From an uncultured bacterium (GTDB lineage: Bacteria > Verrucomicrobiota > Kiritimatiellia > CAIVKH01), in the NCBI GenBank assembly GCA_903906425.1, contig CAIVKH010000366.1, positions 1 to 59,100 on the forward strand: a stretch of DNA of 59,100 nucleotides, given 5' to 3'. Positions 24,675-33,816 of the stretch are shown in pieces. Below the pieces are notes generated by a model. It made no database searches and had not been told where the DNA came from. It was given only the letters and a program-made list of their open reading frames with translations. The number at the start of each line of letters is the position of its first letter. Positions within the stretch are counted from its first letter, which is position 1. The position numbers were made by a program, and so were the translations under genes.

Positions 24675-25925
24675 TCAGCGCGCCGGCGCGAGAAAATCGG
24701 CCAGCGCCCGCGCGAGATCGCGGCCGAGTGCGCGCGCCGTGGAGGCGTTCACTTCGACGCCGAGCGCATCGGCATAGGCGATCTCGATGCCGGTCACGAG
24801 GCGGGCGTCGGCAAACGTGTCGCGCGCCCAGCCCGTGCAACTGCGGCCCTGCGAAAAATTGTTTGTCGTATTCCACGCCGTTCCGAAGGCGAGGCAATCC
24901 TTCGGGCGGAACCGGACCGGTCCCTGTTGCACACGCTCCCAGATTTCGGCGAATGATTTTTGATTCTGCCAGCAACCCGTGTCGGAGGAGCCGACGATAT
25001 AGACGCGGTCGTTCCACTCGCCGCGGATGAACGGACAATGCAGGTCCAGCGACGCTATCACGCGGCTGCGCTGCTTCTCGCCGAGCGCCATCAGCGCCGC
25101 AACCTCGGGATAAATCGGATTCGCGTTGTAATCACGATTGTGATCGTGCGGCGTGCGGTTTTTTCCCTGGTCGCCATCTTCGACGCCATCCTTGTCCATG
25201 AAAGGAATCGCGATGATTTCCCAGTTCTCGCGCCATCGCCGGCCCGTGTCGTCATCGGCGAGCGCCGCATCGAGCAGGCCTTCCATCGCATAGGTGGCCA
25301 TCGTTTCGCAGCAGTGGTGCCGCGACGTGAGCAGGACGATGCCTTTGGATTTCGCCGGATCGAGGCAGCCGGCGCGCAGCATTTCGACGCCGCGACCTTT
25401 CCTGCTTTTGCAAAGTTCTTCGACCCGCAAAGCCGGGTCGCCGCGGCGGCGGGCCAGCCAGGATTCGAGATGGCTTTGCAGATATTGCGGGCAAAAGGCA
25501 AAGCGCGCTTCCGCGGCGCCGGCGGGCACACCTGCTTCAAACGACCACGCGTGGCTGCCGTTCGCGTTCGTTTGTCTCACCGAATTCGCGCCGAGCCACC
25601 GCCACGTCTCGCCACCGTCAAAGCTCGCCGCGGGCCCGCGCACGCCGATGGGATCTTTTCCGGTGAAGACGATTTCGAAAGGAGTATCGCCGGCGGGCTT
25701 CAGCCGGAAATTCCAGTAGAACCACCACTGGCCTTTCTGGGTGTCGCGCAGATCGGGAGCGACAAAAACCCGGTGGCCTTCGACGCGTTGAACGACAATG
25801 TTTCCGCCGGGAAACCCGGCATTTGCCGGCAAAACTGCGTTTGACTGCGAGAGAAGAAGGCCTGCTGGAAATGTCAGTGCGCCCAGAAACGCGGCAATTT
25901 TTCTCACAGGCCAGATTCCGGGCAC
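24675..25925 (-). CDS. M14-family zinc carboxypeptidase-like protein, AGBL/CCP type (416 aa)
   Basis: Residues about 40-150 form a beta-sandwich (WWFYWNFRLKPAG... pattern) as found before the peptidase domain in cytosolic carboxypeptidase (CCP/AGBL) relatives. Zinc ligands: His204-x-x-Glu207 in SRHHCCE and His296 in SLDLHCPF; the catalytic Glu is probably Glu381 in TGIEIAYAD. The GTG start at 25925 is 7 bp after the preceding stop; a GTG at 25907 (VRKIAAFLGAL...) would give a neat signal peptide. Likely envelope or secreted; cleaves C-terminal residues or modifies peptides. Directly downstream of the discoidin-domain gene, probably one operon. Confidence 0.78.
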   Translation of the reverse strand: MPGIWPVRKIAAFLGALTFPAGLLLSQSNAVLPANAGFPGGNIVVQRVEGHRVFVAPDLRDTQKGQWWFYWNFRLKPAGDTPFEIVFTGKDPIGVRGPAASFDGGETWRWLGANSVRQTNANGSHAWSFEAGVPAGAAEARFAFCPQYLQSHLESWLARRRGDPALRVEELCKSRKGRGVEMLRAGCLDPAKSKGIVLLTSRHHCCETMATYAMEGLLDAALADDDTGRRWRENWEIIAIPFMDKDGVEDGDQGKNRTPHDHNRDYNANPIYPEVAALMALGEKQRSRVIASLDLHCPFIRGEWNDRVYIVGSSDTGCWQNQKSFAEIWERVQQGPVRFRPKDCLAFGTAWNTTNNFSQGRSCTGWARDTFADARLVTGIEIAYADALGVEVNASTARALGRDLARALADFLAPAR

Positions 25926-25932
25926 GTGTCCG

Positions 25933-26877
25933 CTATTCGGCAGGAACGATTCCGATTTCCGCGGCGGACGTCCACGCCTCGCCGTTCACCTCGGAAAGGG
26001 CTTTCAGCTTGATGAAGCCGCATGCCTTCGCATCAAACGTGACCGTTTTCTTGTCCGTATTATTCTCCCAGGTTCCCTTCGCAACGGGCGCGCCAAAATC
26101 TTTGCCGTCGGCACTGACATAAAACTCGAAGTCCTTGATCCGGCCGTTCTCTCCATCCTGGCGCGGCAGATAGGTGAAGCCTTTGATGCTGCCCGGCGGA
26201 TTCAACTCCATGATGATCTCATGCGGGCACGCGGGGCTGGCGTCCTGCCATTGCGTGTGCCAGAACGTTTCGGCCTTTCCATCCACCGCGTTCGAAGCAT
26301 GGCCATCTTCGCCGGCTGTTTCCTCGCTGTCCGCTTTCACGACCTTGAGCGACGGCTTGGCCGCAACTTTTTCGCCTTCCTGCACGACGCCAATTTCGGC
26401 CGCCGATGTCCACGCCTGATCGTTGACTTCCGATTTGGCGACCAGCTTGATGAAGCCGCATTGCTTCGCTTCGAACAGTGCAAACTGCTTGTCATGGCTG
26501 TGCTCGAAGGCGCCCGATTTTACCGGCTGGCCGAAATCCTTGCCGTCGGCGCTCACATAAATTTCGTAATCCTTGATCATGCCGTTATCGGTCTCGCCCT
26601 GCCGTGGCAGATACGTCAGCCCCTTGATTTTGCAGGCCGGCTCGAACTGGATCACGATCTCGTGCGGGCACGCAGGATTGGCGTCCTGCCACTGCGTGTG
26701 CCAGATCGTTTCGGGATTTCCGTCCACCGCATTCGCGCCTTTGCCGTCCTCGCCGGCCGTTTCCTCGCTGTCAACCTTGACCACCTTCAGCGTGAGATTC
26801 TCCACCGCGCGCGCCGGTGCGCTGAGGAATCCCGCCACGGCCGAAGCCACCACAAGAGTCGTCCAGAATTTTTTCAT
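25933..26877 (-). CDS. Exported protein with two F5/8-type C (discoidin/CBM32) domains (314 aa)
   Basis: A signal peptide (MKKFWTTLVVASAVAGF...APARA) is followed by two near-identical domains of about 140 residues. Each starts LKVVK(V/A)DSEETAGEDG and contains AVDG, HTQWQDA, CPHEI, YLPRQ, YVSADGKDFG and ends EVN...AWTSAAEIG. This is the galactose-binding-like F5/8C fold that binds glycans. No enzymatic domain is present, so it is a pure binding protein. The close similarity of the two halves points to a recent internal duplication. ATG 26877 follows AAAGGAATG. Likely cotranscribed with the downstream carboxypeptidase-like gene. Confidence 0.85.
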   Translation of the reverse strand: MKKFWTTLVVASAVAGFLSAPARAVENLTLKVVKVDSEETAGEDGKGANAVDGNPETIWHTQWQDANPACPHEIVIQFEPACKIKGLTYLPRQGETDNGMIKDYEIYVSADGKDFGQPVKSGAFEHSHDKQFALFEAKQCGFIKLVAKSEVNDQAWTSAAEIGVVQEGEKVAAKPSLKVVKADSEETAGEDGHASNAVDGKAETFWHTQWQDASPACPHEIIMELNPPGSIKGFTYLPRQDGENGRIKDFEFYVSADGKDFGAPVAKGTWENNTDKKTVTFDAKACGFIKLKALSEVNGEAWTSAAEIGIVPAE

Positions 26878-26982
26878 CGAAGGCATTCCTTTCATCAAAA
26901 TTCGATTGTCATGATCGCTGCAAGATAGACAGTGCAGCGACTATCGTTCATCCGCGCACGCAGCGCAAGCCCGCCGGGAATT

Positions 26983-27906
26983 TCAGACAACGCGCGACAT
27001 TTCGCGGAACCGTGCTGCCCGCGTTTCGATTTCGCGGAGCGTAAGTTTCTTCAGGCGGTCGAGGCTGAAATCTTCGCATCCGAAGCTCGCAATGATGCTG
27101 CCATAAACCATCGCCTTGCGGATCGCGATCTCCGAGACTTGTCCGCCCGCTGCGAGCGCGCCGAGAAACGCGCCGGCAAACGTGTCGCCTGCACCGGTGG
27201 GATCGGTGACGGTTTCGAGCGGAAACGCAGGCACGAGCGAGATTCCATCTTTTGTGAAAAGCATCGAACCATTTTCGCCGCGTTTGATGCAGACGAATTT
27301 CGGGCCGTGCTTGAGAAGTTTTTTCGCGGCCTTGATGAGCGTGTGCTCTCCGGTGTAATGCCGCGCCTCGGATTCGTTGACGGTGATCATCGTGACGCGG
27401 CGCATCACGTCGGTCAGCGCGTCGCGCGCGGTGTTGATCCACAAATCCATCGTGTCGAGTAAAACGAATTTCGGTTTCTTCGTCTGCGCGAGGACGTGGA
27501 GTTGGAGCGCCGGATGGATGTTCGCGAGGAAAACGTACGGGCTTGCGCGATAGGCCTCGGGCAGTTCGGGCGAAAAATTTGCGAAGACACCAAGCTCGGT
27601 GCTGAGCGTGCGGCGGTGATCCATGTTTTGTTCGTACACTCCGGACCAGCGGAATGTTTCTCCGGGCACGACTTGCAGGCCGTCAATGTTGACGCCGCGC
27701 TTGCGGAACAAATCGCTGTAGGCCTTCGGAAAATCCGTGCCGACGACGCCGACCATTCCGACTTTCGTGAAGAACGACGCGGCGACGCACGCATAGCTGG
27801 CGGAGCCGCCGAGGATGCCGACGCGCCGGTCGGTCGGTGTTTCAATCGTGTCAATGCCGACGGAGCCGACGATGACAAGTGGAAGATTTGATTTTGTTTT
27901 TTTCAT
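26983..27906 (-). CDS. PfkB-family sugar kinase (307 aa)
   Basis: Ribokinase-fold kinase: an N-terminal GSVGIDTIETP with a Gly-rich segment (GILGGSASYACVAASFF) and the C-terminal signature DPTGAGDTFAGAFLGAL with the catalytic Asp. It is adjacent and cotranscribed (40-bp gap) with gmhA, so it could phosphorylate a heptose phosphate in ADP-heptose synthesis. However, its sequence looks more like generic adenosine/ribokinase-type PfkB members than HldE, and no nucleotidyltransferase domain is attached. Substrate uncertain. Confidence 0.85.
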   Translation of the reverse strand: MKKTKSNLPLVIVGSVGIDTIETPTDRRVGILGGSASYACVAASFFTKVGMVGVVGTDFPKAYSDLFRKRGVNIDGLQVVPGETFRWSGVYEQNMDHRRTLSTELGVFANFSPELPEAYRASPYVFLANIHPALQLHVLAQTKKPKFVLLDTMDLWINTARDALTDVMRRVTMITVNESEARHYTGEHTLIKAAKKLLKHGPKFVCIKRGENGSMLFTKDGISLVPAFPLETVTDPTGAGDTFAGAFLGALAAGGQVSEIAIRKAMVYGSIIASFGCEDFSLDRLKKLTLREIETRAARFREMSRVV

Positions 27907-27946
27907 GTGCTGTCCGTGTGTTGGATTCGAAACCTGAAACCTGGGT

Positions 27947-28513
27947 TCAAGATTCCATGATCTCTTCGATCAATTGGCAGAAGAGATGGAACGTGAGTTC
28001 GTGGCCTTCCTGAATTCGCGGCGTGTGTTTCAAGCAGGAGATCGCGAGAACGCGGTCGGCGAGGGGAGCGAGTTTGCCGCCGGTGCCGCCCGTCATCGCA
28101 ACGGTCTTGATTCCAAGTTCTGTTGCGGCCTGGAATGCGCGGCAGACGTTCGCGGCGTTTCCGCTCGTCGAAATGCCGAGCAAGATATCGCCATTCCTTC
28201 CGAGCGCGCGGAGCTGCTTTTCGAAAACCTGTTCGAAGCTGTAGTCGTTGCCGACGGCGGTCATCGAGGAGGTGTCGGTCGAGAGCGCGATGGCGGCGTA
28301 GGGTTTTCGTTCGAGCAAAAACCGGTTGATGAATTCGCCGGCGATGTGCTGCGCGTCGGCAGCGCTGCCGCCGTTGCCGCAGATCATGACTTTATTTCCG
28401 GCGCGCAGCGCGGCGACAACCTCGCGGGCGAATGCTTCGATTTCGGGCCGAAGCCTTCCGAAAACTTCGGCGATGACGGCCTGGTGGTCTCTTTGGATTT
28501 GCTTCCAGTTCAT
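27947..28513 (-). CDS. gmhA: Sedoheptulose-7-phosphate isomerase, SIS domain
   Basis: Single SIS domain of standard GmhA length (188 aa). Diagnostic segments are MICGNGGSAADAQHIAGEF, STDTSSMTAVGNDYSFEQVF, GISTSGNAANV and, near the C-terminus, RIQEGHELTFHLFCQLIE, which carries the metal and catalytic Glu/His residues. It converts sedoheptulose 7-phosphate to heptose 7-phosphate, the first step to the ADP-heptose of LPS core. The gene is followed by a PfkB kinase, a natural partner for the next phosphorylation. A palindrome triplet separates it from the amaP-like gene upstream. Confidence 0.88.
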   Translation of the reverse strand: MNWKQIQRDHQAVIAEVFGRLRPEIEAFAREVVAALRAGNKVMICGNGGSAADAQHIAGEFINRFLLERKPYAAIALSTDTSSMTAVGNDYSFEQVFEKQLRALGRNGDILLGISTSGNAANVCRAFQAATELGIKTVAMTGGTGGKLAPLADRVLAISCLKHTPRIQEGHELTFHLFCQLIEEIMES

Positions 28514-28542
28514 AGAATCAAGTTACCGTTCCATTCCGCAGT

Positions 28543-28621
28543 TTCCAATGATTGGAAGTTTGCGTTGCGGGTTTTTCCAATCATTGGAAGTTTGCGCGGC
28601 CGGATTTTCCAATGATTGGAA
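28543..28621. repeat. Tripled 15-bp palindrome, locus 6 (G/C/G)
   Basis: Copies at 28543-28557, 28575-28589 and 28607-28621, each step exactly 32 bp, with centres alternating G, C, G. It lies 1 bp beyond the stop of the amaP-like gene (minus strand) and 29 bp upstream of gmhA. The only triplet in the window. Confidence 0.95.
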
Positions 28622-28622
28622 A

Positions 28623-29204
28623 TCATCCGAAGACCGGCGGCTTGCCGGTGCCGTGCTCGGTGGTGCCGGCGGATTTTCCGATCGGCTGCGGGACGACGAT
28701 TTCCTGAACGCGGACGCGGACTTCGCGGATGTCGGAGATGCCGACTTTGTCGCGCAACGTATTTCGCGCGGCTTCCTGGAGCATTTTGCACAGCTCGGGA
28801 ATTTGCGCGCCGGCCTTGACCTTGATGTCGAGCTGGACGTCGAGCTGGTTGACGATGAGGCGCAGCGTGGGCTGAAGCGCCACGACGGAGGCGAATTCGT
28901 TGGAGAGGCGCGCGAGAAATCCTTCGACGGCCTTGAGGCTGATGCTGACCGCGCCGCCTTCGTTGTCGTAAGCGAGGTAGCGGACTTTGCCGGGGACATT
29001 CAGGCCGGTCAGGACATAGAGGATCAACAGGAAGATGACGCCGAAGCACGCGCCGGCCACCGTCAAATGGTGCGACTTGACCCACATGTCAACCCATTCG
29101 CCCCATGCCGCGCCCTCCTGCAACGCACCGACGAGAACAGTTCCGGCGGCGCCGGCCAGAATGATGAAGAGGAATACGCCGAGTGTGATGTGGAACGCTT
29201 TCAT
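28623..29204 (-). CDS. AmaP-like alkaline-shock membrane anchor (193 aa)
   Basis: Two transmembrane helices (about residues 5-28 and 48-70) are followed by an Asp23-like cytoplasmic domain (VSISLKAVEGFLARL... VNQLDVQLDIKVKAG), the layout of AmaP, which in Gram-positives tethers Asp23 to the membrane. The ATG overlaps the stop of the asp23-like gene by 4 bp, so the pair is translationally coupled and the products probably interact. The C-terminal 25 residues are Gly/Pro/Thr-rich and disordered. Confidence 0.82.
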   Translation of the reverse strand: MKAFHITLGVFLFIILAGAAGTVLVGALQEGAAWGEWVDMWVKSHHLTVAGACFGVIFLLILYVLTGLNVPGKVRYLAYDNEGGAVSISLKAVEGFLARLSNEFASVVALQPTLRLIVNQLDVQLDIKVKAGAQIPELCKMLQEAARNTLRDKVGISDIREVRVRVQEIVVPQPIGKSAGTTEHGTGKPPVFG

Positions 29205-29659
29205 GCGCGCTCCTCCGGTTGGGTTGGTTGGTGGTTGGTGGGGAGTTTTACGCCCTGCACAAGAACTTTTATGTCGCGCACAGTCTTGCCGGTCATCTGC
29301 TCGACGGCGCGGCGGACTTCGTTTTGAACCTGCCAGGCGACGGTCGGAATGCGAACGCCATAGTTCACGATCAGGTGGACTTCAATCGCGACGGTCTCGC
29401 CGTCAATGTTGACACGGATGCCGCGCTCCATTGATTTTCTTGTCCCGAGAGCCGTGGCGATGCCCTCGACGAAGCCACTGGAAAGCTCGTTGACGCCGAC
29501 AACGCCGAGTGCCGCGATCCGCGCGATGCCGGCGATGACGGAGTTGTGGATCTGCACCGTGCCGAGTTCGCCGCCGGATTCGTAGATCTCGTCGCTGATC
29601 ACCTCGGTATCAACGACGATCTGCTTCGGGAGCTTCGCTTTTTCTTCGGTTTTCGACAT
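29201..29659 (-). CDS. Asp23/Gls24-family envelope stress protein (152 aa)
   Basis: The core GTVQIHNSVIAGIARIAALGVVGVNEL, then VNIDGETVAIEVHLIVNYGVRIPTVAWQVQNEV and MTGKTVRDIKVLVQGV, is classic Asp23/Gls24 (YqhY-like). It lies 33 bp after accC, matching the accB-accC-yqhY order known in Firmicutes. The family is linked to envelope stress and, for YqhY, to control of acetyl-CoA carboxylase activity. Coupled by a 4-bp overlap to the membrane-anchor gene. Confidence 0.9.
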   Translation of the reverse strand: MSKTEEKAKLPKQIVVDTEVISDEIYESGGELGTVQIHNSVIAGIARIAALGVVGVNELSSGFVEGIATALGTRKSMERGIRVNIDGETVAIEVHLIVNYGVRIPTVAWQVQNEVRRAVEQMTGKTVRDIKVLVQGVKLPTNHQPTQPEERA

Positions 29660-29692
29660 TCGATTTGCCGTAAAGTTACTCTGTCAGACGAT

Positions 29693-31057
29693 TCATGCCT
29701 GGCCCAACGGCCCTTCCTTCATGAAGTTTTCGAGGAACGTGGTCGTGTATTCGCCCTGGCCGAACCGCGCGTCTTGCAACAGCGCGAGGCCGACGGGAAC
29801 GGTTGTGTGCGGACCTTCGATGGTGAATTCGTGCAGCGCCCGCTGCATTCTGGTGATTGCCTCGGCGCGTGTTTTCGCGTGGACGACGATCTTGCCGATC
29901 ATGCTGTCGTAATGCGGCGAGATGTCGTAGCCTGTATAAACATGCGAATCCACGCGGACGCCGGGGCCGCCGGGGAAATGCACGAAGTTGACGTGGCCCG
30001 GCGACGGCGCGAATTCACGGACGGGATTTTCCGCGTTGATGCGGAACTCAATCGCGTGACCGCGGACTTCAAGGTCCTTCTGCGTGAACGAAAGCTTCTC
30101 GCCGGCCGCGACACGAATCTGCTCCTTCACGAGATCAACGCCGGTGATCATCTCCGTGACCGGATGCTCGACCTGGATGCGCGTGTTCATCTCCATGAAA
30201 TAAAAATGCTGCGCCTCCGCGTCGTAAAGAAATTCGATCGTCCCGGCATTGCGATAATTCACCGCCTCGATGGCCTTGACCGCCGCCTTCTGAAGTTTCT
30301 TGCGAATGTCTTCGGTGAGCACTGGCGAGGGACCTTCCTCCAGCAGCTTCTGGTGCCGCCGCTGGATCGAACAATCGCGTTCGAAAAGATGGCAATAATT
30401 TCCGTGCGTGTCGGCGATGACCTGCATTTCGATGTGCCGCGCCCGGTCGATATATTTTTCGATATAAACTTCCGGATTCGAAAACGCGCGCTCCGCTTCC
30501 GAGCTGGCCATCATGAACGCCTGCACGAGGCTCACGTCGTTTCGCGCCACGCGCATTCCCTTGCCGCCGCCGCCGGCGACCGCCTTGATCAGGACCGGAA
30601 AGCCGATCTCTTTGGCAACCTTCAGCGCCTCTTCCTTCGTCTTGATGATGCCTTCGCTGCCGGGCGTCACCGGCACGCCGGCCTTGCGCATCGTTTCGCG
30701 TGCGACGGACTTGTTGCCCATCATCTTGATGTTGTCCGGCGTCGGCCCGATGAATGTGATGTTGCAGTTCGCGCAGATTTCCGCGAAGTGCGCGTTCTCC
30801 GAAAGAAAGCCGTAGCCCGGATGAATCGCGTCCACATCGGCGACTTCCGCCGCGCTGATGATGTTGGCGATTTTCAGGTAACTGTCTTTCGCGGCCGGCG
30901 GCCCGATGCAGACTGCATCGTCGGCCATCTGCACATGCAGCGACTTCGCGTCCGCCGTCGAATATACCGCCACCGTCTTGACGCCGAGTTCGCGGCACGC
31001 GCGGATGACGCGCAGTGCGATCTCGCCCCGATTTGCAATGAGTACTCGTTCAAACAT
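29693..31057 (-). CDS. accC: Acetyl-CoA carboxylase, biotin carboxylase subunit
   Basis: Full-length biotin carboxylase (454 aa): N-terminal [25 protein letters not shown], an ATP-grasp domain with [14 protein letters not shown], the metal and catalytic region [12 protein letters not shown] and [18 protein letters not shown], and a C-terminal lid domain. It carboxylates biotin on AccB with ATP and bicarbonate in the first step of fatty-acid synthesis. The start at 31057 is chosen because it lies 2 bp after the accB stop and matches the family N-terminus. No accA/accD in the window. Confidence 0.97.
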   Translation of the reverse strand: MFERVLIANRGEIALRVIRACRELGVKTVAVYSTADAKSLHVQMADDAVCIGPPAAKDSYLKIANIISAAEVADVDAIHPGYGFLSENAHFAEICANCNITFIGPTPDNIKMMGNKSVARETMRKAGVPVTPGSEGIIKTKEEALKVAKEIGFPVLIKAVAGGGGKGMRVARNDVSLVQAFMMASSEAERAFSNPEVYIEKYIDRARHIEMQVIADTHGNYCHLFERDCSIQRRHQKLLEEGPSPVLTEDIRKKLQKAAVKAIEAVNYRNAGTIEFLYDAEAQHFYFMEMNTRIQVEHPVTEMITGVDLVKEQIRVAAGEKLSFTQKDLEVRGHAIEFRINAENPVREFAPSPGHVNFVHFPGGPGVRVDSHVYTGYDISPHYDSMIGKIVVHAKTRAEAITRMQRALHEFTIEGPHTTVPVGLALLQDARFGQGEYTTTFLENFMKEGPLGQA

Positions 31058-31059
31058 GA

Positions 31060-31518
31060 TCAGTTCGGCTCGACGAGGAAAAGAGGCTTGCCAAACTCGA
31101 CCGACGTGGCGTTCTCCACGCAAACTTTGCGGATGACGCCCTTGGTCTCGGCCTTGATCTCATTCATGACCTTCATCGCCTCGATAATGCAGACGACCGT
31201 TTCCGGCTCGACTTCCTTGCCCACCGCAATGAACGGTTCCGCATCCGGCGACGGCGAGCGATAAAATGTTCCCACCATCGGCGACTTGATCTCGGCGAGT
31301 TTCGAAACTGCCGGCGCGGGCGCAGCGGCAACAACCGGCGCGGCCACGGGCGCATGAACCGGCGCGGGTGCGAAGAGCGGCACCTGCTGCGCCACCACGA
31401 CATCCCCGCCTGTCTTCCGTTTGATCGCGATCCTAAAACCTTCTTCGCTCAGCTCGAACTCCGTCAGGTCATTTTCCTTCGCCAGTTCGATGATACGTTT
31501 GATGTCCTTGATTTCCAT
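31060..31518 (-). CDS. accB: Biotin carboxyl carrier protein of acetyl-CoA carboxylase
   Basis: ATG 31518 after GGAGGATG. The N-terminal helical part ([17 protein letters not shown]) is followed by an Ala/Pro linker (about residues 48-72) and the biotinyl domain. The biotinylated Lys is Lys116 in EAMKVMNE; the usual AMKM is AMKV here, a mild variant. Standard length of 152 aa. First gene of accB-accC-asp23-amaP, all tightly spaced. Regulation is not visible; about 300 bp of upstream sequence contains a palindromic pair but no clear promoter. Confidence 0.97.
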   Translation of the reverse strand: MEIKDIKRIIELAKENDLTEFELSEEGFRIAIKRKTGGDVVVAQQVPLFAPAPVHAPVAAPVVAAAPAPAVSKLAEIKSPMVGTFYRSPSPDAEPFIAVGKEVEPETVVCIIEAMKVMNEIKAETKGVIRKVCVENATSVEFGKPLFLVEPN

Positions 31519-31728
31519 CCGACATCCTCCAGTTGCCGGCCAGGCCGGCGTTCGTGTGACTTCATCCGCCCACACACGCGGGCAAAAAGACGGCGCACAC
31601 CATAGCAACCTCCCGCTCGCGATGTCCACGCCGAGTTTTTTCTCTACGAAAAAATCTGCGCCCCGCCACCGCCCGCGCAGACGCGGCGAACCGGCGCAAA
31701 CTCCAGCGCCCGTAAAAATTTCCGCCAT

Positions 31729-31775
31729 TTCCAATCATTGGAAAACTTCGCGTGGCAAATTTCCAATGATTGGAA
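31729..31775. repeat. Paired 15-bp palindrome, locus 7 (C/G)
   Basis: TTCCAATCATTGGAA at 31729-31743 and TTCCAATGATTGGAA at 31761-31775, 32 bp apart, 41 bp beyond the stop of the efflux permease (minus strand) and 210 bp upstream of accB. Confidence 0.95.
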
Positions 31776-31816
31776 TATGCGGACCGGGGATTTGCGGCGG
31801 CCGCCAGCCGCAAGTC

Positions 31817-33043
31817 CTATTCGTACCGCAGGCTGTCAATCGGATTGAGACGCGAGGCGCGCAGGGCGGGGAAAAATCCGAAGCAGATGCCGACGCCGGC
31901 GGATACGCCGAGCGCCAGGACGACTGATTCGACCGAGATCAGAACAGGCCAGTGGTTCATGTTTCCGACGATCCGTGCGGCGAGCACTCCGAGGCCGAGC
32001 CCGATAATTCCGCCGACGGCGGAAAGCACGACGGCTTCGACAAGAAATTGCAGGAGGATGTCGCGGCCGCGCGCGCCGACGGCCATGCGCAGGCCGATCT
32101 CGCGCGTCCGTTCCGTCACCGAAACCAGCATGATGTTCATGATGCCGATGCCGCCGACGACCAGCGAGATCGAGGCGATCGCGGTCAGCAGGACGGTCAT
32201 GAGCCGTGAAACGGAGGTGATCGTTTGCGTGACTTCAGCCATGTCGGTGATCGTGAAATCATCGTCCGCGCCGGGAGCGAGATGATGCCGCTGGCGAAGG
32301 ATCGCGGCGATTTCCTTCTCGGTGCTGTCCTGATCTTCAATCGAGCGCAGGCTGATCAAGAGTTGGTTGACGTTGTTGAAAATCGATTTTTGAAGGACGC
32401 GGCACGCGGTGTTCCACGGAAGGATGATCGTGTCGTCCTGATCCTGTCCCCACGCCGTGCTGCCCTTGCGCTGCAGCACGCCGAGCACGCGAAAAACCAT
32501 ATTTTTGATGCGGATCACTTTTCCGACGGGTTCTTCGCCGGCGAAAAGATTGTCCGCAACCGTCGCGCCCAATACGCACACACGGGACGCACTGCGGATG
32601 TCGGAGTCGGTGAAGAATGCGCCGCTGGTCATGTCCCAGTTGCGCACGACCGGATAGCTTGCGGAGACGCCTTGCAGTGACGTTTGCCAGTTGTTTTCCT
32701 TGAACATGACCTGCCCGTAGCTGCGCACGAGCGGGCTGACGGCGACGACGGCGGAGGAACATTCGCGCATGATCGCCTCGCTGTCCTCGGCCGTGAGCGT
32801 CTGGATGGTTCCCATGCCGCCGTGAAATCCGCCGGTGCGCGTGCTGCCGGGAAAAACCAGCACGAGGTTGTTGCCCATGCTGTTGATCTGCGACTTCATC
32901 ATGACCGTCGCGCCCTGCCCGACCGAAACGACGGCGATCACAGCGGCGATGCCGATGATGATGCCCAGCGCCGTGAGCAGCGAACGCGTCTTGTTGCGTC
33001 GCAGCGCGCGCAGGGCGATGGCGATGATGACGTACCAGTTCAT
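31817..33043 (-). CDS. MacB-type ABC transporter permease (408 aa)
   Basis: An N-terminal helix in ALRALRRNKTRSLLTALGIIIG, a large periplasmic MacB_PCD domain (about residues 45-280), then three C-terminal FtsX-type helices with NIMLVSVTERTREIGLRMAVGA and LGVLAARIVG. This is the membrane half of a split MacB-like mechanotransmission exporter; the ATPase is the neighbouring gene, 16 bp upstream. Together with the HlyD/MacA-like and TolC-like proteins of the same operon it forms a tripartite pump across both membranes. The cargo (antibiotic, lipid or peptide) cannot be inferred. Confidence 0.92.
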   Translation of the reverse strand: MNWYVIIAIALRALRRNKTRSLLTALGIIIGIAAVIAVVSVGQGATVMMKSQINSMGNNLVLVFPGSTRTGGFHGGMGTIQTLTAEDSEAIMRECSSAVVAVSPLVRSYGQVMFKENNWQTSLQGVSASYPVVRNWDMTSGAFFTDSDIRSASRVCVLGATVADNLFAGEEPVGKVIRIKNMVFRVLGVLQRKGSTAWGQDQDDTIILPWNTACRVLQKSIFNNVNQLLISLRSIEDQDSTEKEIAAILRQRHHLAPGADDDFTITDMAEVTQTITSVSRLMTVLLTAIASISLVVGGIGIMNIMLVSVTERTREIGLRMAVGARGRDILLQFLVEAVVLSAVGGIIGLGLGVLAARIVGNMNHWPVLISVESVVLALGVSAGVGICFGFFPALRASRLNPIDSLRYE

Positions 33044-33059
33044 TCAGGTGCCAGGTTTC

Positions 33060-33725
33060 TCATACGACCTTGCCGTCCTTCATGTGGATCTGTCGCTTCG
33101 CGCGCTGGGCGACGTCCGGCTCGTGCGTGACCATGATGACGGTGATGCCGTCGTTGTTCAGATCATTGAGAATCTTCATGATTTCATCGCTGGATTTCGA
33201 ATCGAGGTTTCCGGTCGGCTCGTCGGCGAGGATCAGCGGCGGCTCGTTGATGAGCGCGCGGGCGATCGCGACGCGCTGCTGCTGGCCGCCGGAAAGCTGG
33301 CTGGGGAAATGGTGCGTGCGGTCGCCGAGGCCGACGCGCGCGAGCAGTTTCATGGCGCGCTCGTGCTTGACCGCGCGGGTGGTGTGCTGCGCGTACATCA
33401 ACGGAAGCTGCACGTTTTCCAGCGCCGAGGTCCGCGGCAGCAGGTTGAAGCTCTGAAACACAAAGCCGATTTTCCGGTTGCGAATCCGCGCCAGCGCATC
33501 GCGACCGAGTTTGCTCACGTCCTCGCCCTCGATGAAATATTCGCCGCTGGTCGGCTGGTCCAGGCAGCCGAGGATGTTCAGCATCGTGCTCTTGCCGGAG
33601 CCGGACGCGCCCATGATCGCGACGAAATCGCCGCGGTCAATCGAGACGTTCACGCCGTTGAGCGCGGGCACCTCGACCTCGCCGAGCTGGTAGATTTTCT
33701 TGATCTCGCGCAGTTCGATCAGCAT
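33060..33725 (-). CDS. MacB/LolD-type ABC transporter ATPase (221 aa)
   Basis: Complete nucleotide-binding domain: Walker A GASGSGKST (39-47), Q-loop in FVFQSFNLLP, signature LSGGQQQR (144-151), Walker B LILADEP (164-170), switch His in VTHEPD. Start at ATG 33725 (MLIELREIKKIYQLG); upstream in-frame codons lie in the palindromic repeat. It powers the permease encoded 16 bp downstream. Confidence 0.95.
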   Translation of the reverse strand: MLIELREIKKIYQLGEVEVPALNGVNVSIDRGDFVAIMGASGSGKSTMLNILGCLDQPTSGEYFIEGEDVSKLGRDALARIRNRKIGFVFQSFNLLPRTSALENVQLPLMYAQHTTRAVKHERAMKLLARVGLGDRTHHFPSQLSGGQQQRVAIARALINEPPLILADEPTGNLDSKSSDEIMKILNDLNNDGITVIMVTHEPDVAQRAKRQIHMKDGKVV

Positions 33726-33739
33726 GGCGCCACCCAAAC

Positions 33740-33786
33740 TTCCAATGATTGGAAACGACCGCGCCGCAATTTTCCAATGATTGGAA
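33740..33786. repeat. Paired 15-bp palindrome, locus 8 (G/G)
   Basis: TTCCAATGATTGGAA at 33740-33754 and 33772-33786, 32 bp apart. It sits inside an operon, 30 bp after the adaptor stop and 14 bp before the ATPase start (minus strand), which argues against it being a full transcription terminator. Confidence 0.95.
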
Positions 33787-33816
33787 ACCACGAAAAGTTT
33801 TTGCCGGGCGTTTTCA

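Noticed and set aside
28543-28621. CRISPR array
   Set aside because: The evenly spaced palindromes look CRISPR-like, but the repeat is only 15 bp, spacers are 17 bp and related to each other, arrays hold 2-3 units and are scattered over 16 loci, and no cas gene is present.
29546-31264. 572-residue plus-strand frame opposite accC
   Set aside because: Antisense of a highly conserved enzyme; His/Arg/Asp-rich shadow composition.
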